Positions 24,912 to 33,754 of a stretch of 64,000 nucleotides of DNA are shown here, one piece after another. Every line of letters starts with the position of its first letter. The stretch's first letter is position 1. Source of the DNA: Bacteroidales bacterium (GTDB lineage: Bacteria; Bacteroidota; Bacteroidia; Bacteroidales; UBA932); the NCBI GenBank assembly GCA_017962925.1, contig JAGCUK010000002.1:1-64000 (forward strand), given 5' to 3'. The notes beneath the pieces are model-generated. The model saw nothing but the letters and a program-made list of their open reading frames with translations, was not told the DNA's origin and made no database searches. The translations under genes were made by a program, and so were the position numbers.

Positions 24912-27671
24912 TTAAAAGGTTAATTTAACTCCGCCCAGGATGGTCTTGAAGAATGGATAGGCGGTGACGCCGGCAGAGGGTGACTCCGGATCCACGTATT
25001 CCAGCCCGGTGATGGTCAGCAGGTTGCCGCCTCCCGTAATGGTGAAGCGGACAGTTTCTATCCACTTGAAGGAGGGATGCCAGTCATACCAGAGTTGGGC
25101 GCTCTTGATCTTGAACCAGCCGCCGTCGCGCATCCAGAAGGCGGATGTAACGAAGTTGGTCGAGGACTTTTCATAACTCAGGCGGGGATAGGCTCCGCCG
25201 ATGTTGTCCGCGACGAACTTGGAGTAGTTGCTATCACCCCATCCGCTCCAGAAGTACTCGTTATTCAGCACCCTGTCGAAGAAGGCATGGCCTTTTCCTG
25301 TCATCGTGAAACCGAAATTCTTGTATTCCAGGTCGATGCTGAAGCAGTAACGCAGCCAGGGGTTGGTGTTGCCTATAACCTTGATGTCGTTGTTGTTGAT
25401 AATGCCGTCGCCGTCAAGGTCCTTATAGCGCAGGTCTCCGACCTTGGTGCCGTTCTCGTCGAGTTTTGCATAGGTGTCTATATCGGCCTGGCTTTCGAAC
25501 TTGCCTTCCCAGACATAGCCAGTGATGGCGCTTTCGTCGCGCCCCGTAGCCTTCTGCCAGTCAAAGGCATAGAAGTCGTTGGCGACCTTGGTATTGACGG
25601 TCCTCCAGGAAGTGACCCATCCGCCGGTCTTGACGAACAAGTCGCCGAAGCGGCGGGACCATATCACGCTGAGTTCGGCTCCAATGGTTCGCTTGGCATT
25701 GTAGTTCTCGTAGTACTCGATGCCGTTCATACCGAAGGCGTTGATATATTCCGTCATCGTATTGGTCAGGAGGCCGGTCCGCCTGATGAGATAGGCCTTC
25801 AGACTGACATCGAATCCACCCGGGAGGGAAACATCGCCTCCGAGGTCGAATTCAGTGATTTTGGGCCAGGTCAACTCGGGGTTGGCGAGCCTCGCGATTT
25901 CCGTAATCTTGGCGGTCTGCTTGTCGGAACCGAACCACTGGTAGGCTGTCGCGGGGCCGAAGGTTATGTTGTTCGAGAATGAATACTCCGCCTGATAATA
26001 GTAATTGTTGATGTAGATGTCGGAGGTGCCTATCATACCGGCCTGGGCCCAGAGCCTGAGCCTGGGTTCCTTCGATACCAGCCAACTGACTCCTCCGGAG
26101 GGGAATAAGCAGTAACGGACCTTAGGTGCGAACGGAGTCGCCCCGGCGTACTGGAGATTGAGGTTGGCGGCAAAGCGTCCGTCGTATGAATAATCAACAA
26201 GGAGACTACCCAACTGGAGACGGTCGTAGTTGGTGTTGCCGGAACGGGCAGAATTCGAAATGTAATAGCGTGCGGTAGCATCTATCTTATTCTTTCCGAA
26301 CTCCTTGTTCCACATCAGGTCCTGCTGCCAGTTAAGTGTCTGGTAGGAGGCATTGGAGGCCGTGGATTTACCCGACTGCTTTGCACCCATATGGGAAGAC
26401 AGGTCCACGATGCCATCCTTCTGGTCCCAAAGGTAGGCGATGTAGTCGTTGGACTTGGTTCCGTTCAGGTAGTAGAACGAGCCGAAGTTGACCATTCCCT
26501 TTGTCTTAAGGCCCTTGAGCAGCCATCCAAGATCGATATTGATATCCGCATTGAACATGCCGCTGCGATACAGGATGTCGCTGTAGCCGGATTCGACCGC
26601 GACTGCATAAGGATTGGAGGTGAAGTTGCGGGACACCGCATAAATCATCGTCCCTTCCTTGTCGTTATCGAGGTCCGTCTGCCCGAGACTCTTACCAAGC
26701 GCCACGGGGAAGGCGATGGCAGGGGTGTTGCGATAGTCGTACAAACCGGCGCGGTTGCCGAACCTCTTGCCCACCATCCCGATGAAGGAAGCACGCGCCT
26801 CTATATAACTGCCGATCTTGGCCGTCACAGAGGTGGTGAGGTTGATCTTGTTATAATCGCACCTGGGCCCTACCTTGTATATCTCGTCGTCGGTGATACC
26901 GTTCAAGGAGATATTGTACTTCATGTTGTGCGAACCTCCGTAGGCATTGAACCCGATGCGCGAGGTGGCTTTTCCATCCTTAATCAGCAGGGACTTGTAA
27001 TCCACGTTCGGAGCTGTCAGGCTATAAGGATCGTTCTTGGCATAGCCCTCGATGGCTTCTTCGCTGTAGAGGGGCGTGTAGCCGGATGAACCGCGGGACA
27101 GGTTATTGAGGCGGGCGTATGTGACGCCATCCACCCACTCAGGCATATTGTCTACGAAACTATATCCGCTCTCAATGCTAGCGCTGATCTGCATGGGGGT
27201 GTTGTACGCCCCCTTCTTGGTGGTGATATAGATGGCTCCGGCGTTTGCAAACGGCGTCAGTGCGCCTTTGTCCGCCACATCCGTGACGAATTCCACGCTC
27301 TCTATCTGGTTGGGATCCAGCAGTATTTCCTGGAACGGGGTGGGAATGCCGTCCACGAAGCAGGATATGTTGCTCAAGCCTTTGCTCACGAATGAAGTAG
27401 AACCGCTGGCGAACCAAGGCGAGGCAAGGTTCGTGGTAGAGTACAGGGGCTGTCCGTTGCTTTCAATCATATCGAGGCCCGCGAACTGCCCGAAGAGTCT
27501 CTGGCGCAGGTCGAAGCCATGCGTCTTTTCAAGTTCCTCCTGGCCTATCTTCTTCCGGTTGGAGGCACTGGAAAGGCTGTCCGCATCCGGAATCTGCGCG
27601 AAAGCGGATAATCCGCCCGCGAGGATGGCTGCAAGGATGCAGGCTGCCGTCAGGAAGTGTCTGTGTTTCAT
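24912..27671 (-). CDS. SusC-like TonB-dependent transporter without carboxypeptidase-like domain
   Basis: A 919-residue SusC-family outer-membrane transporter. The start at 27671 (MKHRHFLTAAC) gives a clean signal peptide ending at AFA-Q; an alternative ATG at 27683 overlaps the upstream stop. Unlike the other two SusC proteins here it lacks the roughly 75-residue carboxypeptidase-regulatory-like domain and goes straight into a plug (RQRLFGQFAGLDMIESNGQP, then IESVEFVTDVADKGALTPFANAGAIYITTKKG). The barrel follows and ends in VKLTF. It forms the second SusC/SusD pair of this PUL with the 23103-24899 gene. Confidence 0.93.
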   Translation of the reverse strand: MKHRHFLTAACILAAILAGGLSAFAQIPDADSLSSASNRKKIGQEELEKTHGFDLRQRLFGQFAGLDMIESNGQPLYSTTNLASPWFASGSTSFVSKGLSNISCFVDGIPTPFQEILLDPNQIESVEFVTDVADKGALTPFANAGAIYITTKKGAYNTPMQISASIESGYSFVDNMPEWVDGVTYARLNNLSRGSSGYTPLYSEEAIEGYAKNDPYSLTAPNVDYKSLLIKDGKATSRIGFNAYGGSHNMKYNISLNGITDDEIYKVGPRCDYNKINLTTSVTAKIGSYIEARASFIGMVGKRFGNRAGLYDYRNTPAIAFPVALGKSLGQTDLDNDKEGTMIYAVSRNFTSNPYAVAVESGYSDILYRSGMFNADINIDLGWLLKGLKTKGMVNFGSFYYLNGTKSNDYIAYLWDQKDGIVDLSSHMGAKQSGKSTASNASYQTLNWQQDLMWNKEFGKNKIDATARYYISNSARSGNTNYDRLQLGSLLVDYSYDGRFAANLNLQYAGATPFAPKVRYCLFPSGGVSWLVSKEPRLRLWAQAGMIGTSDIYINNYYYQAEYSFSNNITFGPATAYQWFGSDKQTAKITEIARLANPELTWPKITEFDLGGDVSLPGGFDVSLKAYLIRRTGLLTNTMTEYINAFGMNGIEYYENYNAKRTIGAELSVIWSRRFGDLFVKTGGWVTSWRTVNTKVANDFYAFDWQKATGRDESAITGYVWEGKFESQADIDTYAKLDENGTKVGDLRYKDLDGDGIINNNDIKVIGNTNPWLRYCFSIDLEYKNFGFTMTGKGHAFFDRVLNNEYFWSGWGDSNYSKFVADNIGGAYPRLSYEKSSTNFVTSAFWMRDGGWFKIKSAQLWYDWHPSFKWIETVRFTITGGGNLLTITGLEYVDPESPSAGVTAYPFFKTILGGVKLTF

Positions 27672-27673
27672 CT

Positions 27674-29554
27674 TTACTGCCATCTTTCGTTGTTCTTGAA
27701 TACGGTGAGTTTATCCGCCTGCTCATCGGGGAACGGCCACCAGTACATCACGTCTTTCCAGACGCACTGGCGGTTGTCCGGGATACGGCGGCGTTCGTAG
27801 CGGCGCCCGACGGGATGTGCGGCATCCACCGGGCAGGATTCGATGTACATACCCATCAGGGGCCTGTTCATCACTATGGGAGCCGTCATCCAGCGGCGGA
27901 TATCGAAGTAGTAGTGCCCGCCCTCAAATGCGAGTTCGACATCGCGTTCGTTGCGGATGCGCTCGCGCAGCAGCGTCTGGTCTGCGGCGAAGCGGTCCTG
28001 GACGTCAGGCATGCCCACACGGTGGCGGACGATGTTGACGGCGTCGAGGGCCGTCAGGCTGCAGGTGCCGGCGGTGCCTGAAGGGCCGTATGCCTCATTG
28101 ACGCATTCTGCGTAGTTAAGATAGACCTCGGCGAGCCTGACGAGAGGATCCACGAGAGGATAGGAGTTATCCTTGTCGCCGCGGGAACCTCTCCAGAATT
28201 TGCGCTGGTAGTAGCCGGTGTTGGAATAACCCTTGCTGCCGTCCATCGATCCCCAGGCTATACCGAACTGCCCGGTGACGGAAGATATGTCCGTGGCGGG
28301 ATAGGTGCCGGTGACCGGGTCGTAGTAGATATTCACGTAACCATCTACATAAGGAGTGGTGGAACGGTCGTGAAGTATGGTCTTTTCGAAACGAGGGTCG
28401 AGGCCGGCATAGGGGTTCTGCTCGTTGTAGTGACCCGCTGCCACCGCGGCTGCCCTGTCTTCAGCCGTATTGAGAGGATCTCCGTAGATAGTCTCGTACT
28501 TATCTACGAAGTTCTGGGTAGGACAGGTGCCGGAAGCGTTGCTATACCAGGACTGAGGGTAGCAGAGCAGTGCCGAACGGGTGTTCTGGTTGCCCTTCGC
28601 CTTGTGGAAATAGTTCCACAGGAGCTCGTTGGTAGTCTCCTTGCCGTAGAAGTTGTCGGTGTAGTTGCTGGCGGAAAGCAGTTCGTACTTCCACTCGAGG
28701 GCCGTCGTCAGCGCAAGCGCGCAGGCATCCGCAGCATCCTTCCAATCCTGCTCTCCGTTCAGGTTGTTGAGAGGAGAGGCGGCGTACATCAGCGCACGGG
28801 CCCGGATGGCGAGCGCAGCGCATCCTCCAGGACGATCGATATCGGCGGCGGAGAGGTGTCCGGCGGCTCCGGGAACGGCATCGCGGCGCATCTTTCCCGC
28901 CTCCTTGAAGTACTCGTAGGATGTGTAGAGATCTTCGGCCGCATGCTTGTAGGTCTCGTTCGCGGTCAGGCGCGGGAGATCCCAGTTATCCATCTGGGAC
29001 TTGTTGATGTATGGCATTCCTCCGTAGAAACGGCAGAGCACGAAGTGGGCAAAGCCCCTGGTGAAGTATGCCTGCCCCAGCAGGTCGGCCTTTTCGGCAG
29101 GACGTGCGTTAGTGAGCATGTCGATGTTCTCGATGGAGCGGTTCGCGATGCGGATGATCTTGAACATCGCCCTGGCGATCGGCCTGTAGGCGCTTCCTCC
29201 CGTGCCGGCGTTGGCGAAGGAGAAGTAGTTGCAGGTCTGCTGACCGAGGTTGCATATTTTCACTTCCTGCTGCGCACGCAGAAGCCTTCCGGCATCGGCT
29301 GCGTCAGTGGTGGAGTAGAGAGAGAATCGCAGGGAGTTGAAATCTACGTAAAGGGGGAATCCTTCGTGGATATTGTATACATTGATGTTGGCCTCGTTCT
29401 TAAAGACGTAGTCGAAGTACATCTTATAGTTCTTGTACGTCGAGAACACATCCTTTTCCGTGATTCCGAGTTCGGGGTCGATATCAAGGTATGAGCAGGA
29501 GGGAGCGATCAGCGCCACCGCCATATATATTAATATGTGTAATCTCTTTTTCAT
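27674..29554 (-). CDS. SusD-like lipoprotein, first of the PUL
   Basis: A 626-residue SusD/RagB-family lipoprotein with lipobox Cys20 (LIAPSCSYLDIDP, a very typical SusD mature start). Family segments include ADLLGQAYFTRGFAHFVLCR and, near the C-terminus, IRNERDVELAFEGGHYYFDIRRW. It lies 12 bases after its SusC partner (29567-32716) and two bases before the second SusC gene. Long for the family, like many SusD proteins for complex glycans. Confidence 0.95.
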   Translation of the reverse strand: MKKRLHILIYMAVALIAPSCSYLDIDPELGITEKDVFSTYKNYKMYFDYVFKNEANINVYNIHEGFPLYVDFNSLRFSLYSTTDAADAGRLLRAQQEVKICNLGQQTCNYFSFANAGTGGSAYRPIARAMFKIIRIANRSIENIDMLTNARPAEKADLLGQAYFTRGFAHFVLCRFYGGMPYINKSQMDNWDLPRLTANETYKHAAEDLYTSYEYFKEAGKMRRDAVPGAAGHLSAADIDRPGGCAALAIRARALMYAASPLNNLNGEQDWKDAADACALALTTALEWKYELLSASNYTDNFYGKETTNELLWNYFHKAKGNQNTRSALLCYPQSWYSNASGTCPTQNFVDKYETIYGDPLNTAEDRAAAVAAGHYNEQNPYAGLDPRFEKTILHDRSTTPYVDGYVNIYYDPVTGTYPATDISSVTGQFGIAWGSMDGSKGYSNTGYYQRKFWRGSRGDKDNSYPLVDPLVRLAEVYLNYAECVNEAYGPSGTAGTCSLTALDAVNIVRHRVGMPDVQDRFAADQTLLRERIRNERDVELAFEGGHYYFDIRRWMTAPIVMNRPLMGMYIESCPVDAAHPVGRRYERRRIPDNRQCVWKDVMYWWPFPDEQADKLTVFKNNERWQ

Positions 29555-29566
29555 ATCTTTCCTCCT

Positions 29567-32500
29567 TTAAAATTCTGCCTTAAGGCCTAATTTGACGGTT
29601 CTCATAATGGGGTAATAGCTCTTCACGAGATCCGTACGCTGAGGGTTGCCTTCGATCAGGTCGGTGAACGTGAGCAGATTGTTGGCGGTGAGGGTAAGGG
29701 TGAGGCCCCGCACGCCAAGTCGCTCCTGAAGTTTGTTGGAGTCGAACTTGTATGCGAAGTACAGTTCCTTCAATGTCAGATAGTCGGACTTGCGCCACGA
29801 CTGACCGTCGATCATCATGTCGAAGCCTTCCGTATTGGCCGAGCCTCCGAGGATGGAGTACATCTTGTCGTCGAAGCTGACCGCCGGGTGGGTGGCATTT
29901 TGGTTATCTGGACGCCAGTAGTCGAGCTGAGCGGCGTGCACCGTCCAGTCGGACTTGATGAACTCTTTCCAGAAGGAGCGGTTGAACTCGATGTACTTGC
30001 CGTAGGTGCCGTACCACAGCATATTGAAGGAGAATCCCTTGTAGCCGAAGGCGAAGTTCACGCTGCCCACGACCGGAGGATAGGCGACGCCGGTGATGGC
30101 GTGGAGGTCGCGGGTGGTGATAGATCCGTCCGTAGAGTAATCTAGCATCTTGTAGGAGCCGGCCATTATCTGCGTGGAGATGCCGCCCAGGGGGTTGGGA
30201 TAACCGTGGAGGTCATCTACCGAAGTATAATAGCCGCCATCGATAAGGTCCATACCCTTGCGGGCTGCCATGTAGGCTGAACCGGCCCATTTCTGATAGG
30301 CAGGGGTATTGACCGGCTCTTCATAAGACAGTATCCTGTTCTCGTTGAATCCTACCATGAAGCCGGCTTCGTAGTAGAACTTCTTGGGTGTGGTGACACG
30401 GTATTTGCCTTCGATGTCGATACCGTGCTTCTTGATGCTTCCGGAGTTTACATCCTTGGAGGATATACCGATCAGGGGCGACTCCGTGGGCGTGACGAGC
30501 ATATCGTAACGGAGTTCGTCGAAGAGGTCTACATTCAAGGTGAACTTGTCCTTGAGGAAGCCGAATTCAATACCGAGGTCTCTCTTGTGCGCGGTCTCCC
30601 AGCGGGCTGTCAGGTTCGCGGCTTTATCCTCGACTATGTTGCCGTAACTGTCGCGCGAGAAGGAGGAGTAGTAGAGCCAGTTGGCCGAAGCCTTGTCGCT
30701 TCCGACGTAGCCGTCGGAGAAGCGGAATTTCATCTTACTCCACCAGGGCATCGCTTTCTTCCAGAATTTTTCCTTCGAGAGCACGTATCCTATTGCGGCG
30801 GAGGGGAAGAAGCCATAACGGTTGGTGGCGGCAAACTGCTCGGAGCCGGTGTAACCCATGTTGATCTCGCAGAGATACCTTCCGCCGTAGTCGTAGGTTG
30901 CACGACCGACGAAGGCCTGATTGCGATGCGGGAAGGACACGCCGGAAATCGACTCTCTCTGGTTCATCAGGGCCAGTGCGGTCACGTTGTGATTCTTTCC
31001 GAATTTCCTGGCGTAGTTTATCGCCGCTTCCCAGTAGAAAATGACTGAACTGCTCCTTACGGTGCCGTCGTGGACCACCTCATAGGGGGGCAGCACATAT
31101 ACGTTGTTGCCGCTTTCGGTGGATGTCCAGGGGTTCAGTCCGAGCCCGGAATCATACACATCCCAGTCAATACGGTAGACCGGCAGGGTCTGGGTACCCT
31201 TCTGCGAATAACGGGAGAATACCGAAGTCAGGGAGATGAGTGTTTTGATTGACAGCCCCTTGGTAATGAAGTCCAGTTTCTGGTTAAGGATGAGGTCGGT
31301 GTTCAGCCTGTTTGTGGTAGTCTGAAGGAAGTTACCTCTGGCAAGCGTGGTGTAGGGGTTTTCGGTGTAAGCAGTCCCGACCTGTGCCAACCTGTCTTCA
31401 TAGGTCCCCGGATAGTCCAGGTCCGGAATTTCCTGCATGACGGATGCGGGATAATAGGCCGGGAACATGGCGGGAGATGCCATATACATCTGGGTGAACA
31501 GAGTCGAAACCGTGGTGCTGGACTCTGGGTCTCCGGGGCGCTGGGTAATCTCGGTGCTGCCACCCACCTTTGCGGAAAGGGTGGTGGTCGGAGTGAGATC
31601 CACGTCGATATTGGAGCGGTAGTTGATCTTATGGTATTTGAACTCCGTATTGTCCCAGTTATTGATCTGTTTCACGATGGACCCGTCGTTCTCGTAGCCC
31701 ACGGAAATATAGTATCGGACCCTGTCAGAGCCGCCGCTGATGTTGTAGTTGGCGTTGAATATCTGCGAGAACTTCTTCAGGAACATATCGTACCAGTTGT
31801 TGTCGGGGTAGCGATAAATGTTCGTATGGTTCTTGTAGGCATACACCACATCATCGGGAAGGACCGAACCGAAGGCGTTGTCGTTTCGGTAGGCCTGGTT
31901 CATGATATCCACTATTTCTCCGGACGAAACATAATGGGGCAGTTCCTGAGGCGTGTTGATGCCGTACTGGACGGTGAGGCCCATCTTGGGTTTACCCTTG
32001 ATGCCGGATTTGGTGGTGACGAGGATGACGCCGTTTGCGCCCTTGGCTCCGAATACCGCGGTTGCCGATGCATCCTTCAGCACAGAGATCGTCTTGACTT
32101 CGTTGGGGTCGAGTTCGCTGAAGGAACGCTCGATGCCGTCCACCATCACCAGAGGAGCCGAGCCGTTCCAACTGCTGACACCGCGCACGAGGATTTCCGC
32201 GTCGTTGTTGCCGGGCTGGCCGCTGCTCTGGAAAGTGAGCACGCCTGCCAGTTTACCGGCGATAGCGTTGGTGATGTTGGATGTGCCGGAATTTAGCAGG
32301 GCATCGGATCCGATCTGGGAGATGGCACCGACCACGGATTCCTTCTTCTGGGTGCCGTAGCCGACCACAACCACATCATCGAGCATTAGAGTGTCTTCCG
32401 CAAGCGTGATGAACCAGTCTCCGCTCTTGTTGAAGACCTTCTCCTGGTCGGCGTATCCTATGCATGAAACGACAAGCACGGATCCTGTCGGTACGCTGAT

Positions 32501-32716
32501 GGAGAAAGCGCCGTTGACATCGGTAACCGTGCCGGCCGTGGGATTATCTTTCACGAGAATGGCCGCTCCCGGGACCGGAAGTTTATTCTCGTCAAGCACA
32601 TTGCCCTGGACCTTGATGGTCGATGCTTTTCCCTGCGCCAGGGCTTCGGAGGGGAACACCAGGGCGGGCAGCAAGACCAGGCAAAGGACTTCGAATAACA
32701 GTCTTAATTGTTTCAT
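29567..32716 (-). CDS. SusC-like TonB-dependent transporter, first of the PUL
   Basis: A 1049-residue SusC/RagA-family transporter with signal peptide (to about residue 28, SEALAQ), a carboxypeptidase-regulatory-like domain (about 35-108), the signature LDDVVVVGYGTQKKESVVGAI near 112-132, plug motif IERSFSELDPNEV and KTISVLKDASATAVFGAKGANGVILVTTK, and a C-terminal beta-barrel ending in LKAEF. It follows the GH43-like gene by three bases in the same operon and is paired with the SusD at 27674-29554. Confidence 0.96.
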   Translation of the reverse strand: MKQLRLLFEVLCLVLLPALVFPSEALAQGKASTIKVQGNVLDENKLPVPGAAILVKDNPTAGTVTDVNGAFSISVPTGSVLVVSCIGYADQEKVFNKSGDWFITLAEDTLMLDDVVVVGYGTQKKESVVGAISQIGSDALLNSGTSNITNAIAGKLAGVLTFQSSGQPGNNDAEILVRGVSSWNGSAPLVMVDGIERSFSELDPNEVKTISVLKDASATAVFGAKGANGVILVTTKSGIKGKPKMGLTVQYGINTPQELPHYVSSGEIVDIMNQAYRNDNAFGSVLPDDVVYAYKNHTNIYRYPDNNWYDMFLKKFSQIFNANYNISGGSDRVRYYISVGYENDGSIVKQINNWDNTEFKYHKINYRSNIDVDLTPTTTLSAKVGGSTEITQRPGDPESSTTVSTLFTQMYMASPAMFPAYYPASVMQEIPDLDYPGTYEDRLAQVGTAYTENPYTTLARGNFLQTTTNRLNTDLILNQKLDFITKGLSIKTLISLTSVFSRYSQKGTQTLPVYRIDWDVYDSGLGLNPWTSTESGNNVYVLPPYEVVHDGTVRSSSVIFYWEAAINYARKFGKNHNVTALALMNQRESISGVSFPHRNQAFVGRATYDYGGRYLCEINMGYTGSEQFAATNRYGFFPSAAIGYVLSKEKFWKKAMPWWSKMKFRFSDGYVGSDKASANWLYYSSFSRDSYGNIVEDKAANLTARWETAHKRDLGIEFGFLKDKFTLNVDLFDELRYDMLVTPTESPLIGISSKDVNSGSIKKHGIDIEGKYRVTTPKKFYYEAGFMVGFNENRILSYEEPVNTPAYQKWAGSAYMAARKGMDLIDGGYYTSVDDLHGYPNPLGGISTQIMAGSYKMLDYSTDGSITTRDLHAITGVAYPPVVGSVNFAFGYKGFSFNMLWYGTYGKYIEFNRSFWKEFIKSDWTVHAAQLDYWRPDNQNATHPAVSFDDKMYSILGGSANTEGFDMMIDGQSWRKSDYLTLKELYFAYKFDSNKLQERLGVRGLTLTLTANNLLTFTDLIEGNPQRTDLVKSYYPIMRTVKLGLKAEF

Positions 32717-32719
32717 AGG

Positions 32720-33742
32720 CTACTCGCTGCTTAAAGTTGGCGCTTCCGCGCTGAAAGAACAGATGCCGCCGCGTACCGTTGCCCAGCCGTCATTCCACTG
32801 GAGACGGTCCATCATAAGGGTTCTGCCCTTGCTGATAGCGGAAAGGTCGTATGCGTTATAGAACAGCCAGTCGGATCCGTCCTTGAGGCTGAGCACGGAT
32901 GCGTTGCCGGGCCCCGCGAACTTGACGCTGGTATCAATCAGGAGTTCTCCTCCGTTGTCAAGAAGGTCCTTGGAAGACCTGTCAAGATAGGGACCGGAGG
33001 CTCTGTCGGCCCTTCCATAGCGGATGCGGGAGGTACTCGACGCTCCACCGGTGATGCTTCCGGACGATACGAAGAGATGGTATTTGCCATCCTTGAAGAG
33101 CATCGCAGGGGCGTTGAATCCGTCTGCGGCAATCTCCACCGGACTGCCGGATACCGAAAGGCCGTCGGCGGATAGTTTCTGCAGATATATGCCTTTGCCC
33201 TCCCCGAAAACCAGCCAGTTGTTGGTGCCATCGGTGAAGAAGGATGGGGAAGCCACCCCCTGCAGGCCCGTGGAAGAGGATGTGAGGAGAGCGCCCTTGT
33301 CGGTGTAAGGCCCGGACGCGAATTCAGCCTCCGCCACCCCTATCCCGGAAGCCGAGGTAGTCGTGAGGCTATAGTAGAGAAGATACTTTCCTCCTACCTT
33401 GGCAACATCCGGACAGGTAATCTTGCCTCCAGCGATGAACTTGGGTTTGGTAATGTCATCAAATACGCTGGTGCCTTTACTCCACCAGATCAGGGTCTGG
33501 GAGGTCATAGTGGGGATGAATTCCTCTACCAGATCCGCACCCGATCCGCTGGACAACTCCGACGAGAAGAGGTAGAATACTCCTTCCTCCTCGATTACGC
33601 AGGGATCCTGCACGTCGGACTGCTCCACAGGGTTGCGGTAGGCATTCCATACTCCCGGGTCTATGCCAACGCTGCCGTTGCACGCCGTCGTGAGCGCGAC
33701 GGGCAGCAGGGCAAGAAGCGGGATGAAGGTTTTACGGTTCAT
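32720..33742 (-). CDS. GH43-fold lipoprotein lacking two catalytic acids, probable glycan-binding propeller
   Basis: A 340-residue lipoprotein (Cys21) with the five-bladed propeller pattern of glycoside hydrolase family 43, arabinanase-like branch. The blade-1 motif with the general base is kept (QDPCVI, Asp46) and CPDVAKVGGKYLLYYS resembles the APDV blade. However, the Asp that tunes the acid in arabinanases (usually IDP) is replaced by VASPSFF (Ser165), and the general acid Glu (usually EAP or EGP) is replaced by FNAPAMLF (Asn210). These replacements are my alignment by motif. With base alone it should not hydrolyse by the GH43 mechanism and may bind arabinose- or xylose-containing side chains. 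Confidence 0.75.
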   Translation of the reverse strand: MNRKTFIPLLALLPVALTTACNGSVGIDPGVWNAYRNPVEQSDVQDPCVIEEEGVFYLFSSELSSGSGADLVEEFIPTMTSQTLIWWSKGTSVFDDITKPKFIAGGKITCPDVAKVGGKYLLYYSLTTTSASGIGVAEAEFASGPYTDKGALLTSSSTGLQGVASPSFFTDGTNNWLVFGEGKGIYLQKLSADGLSVSGSPVEIAADGFNAPAMLFKDGKYHLFVSSGSITGGASSTSRIRYGRADRASGPYLDRSSKDLLDNGGELLIDTSVKFAGPGNASVLSLKDGSDWLFYNAYDLSAISKGRTLMMDRLQWNDGWATVRGGICSFSAEAPTLSSE

Positions 33743-33754
33743 ATATCTGTGATG

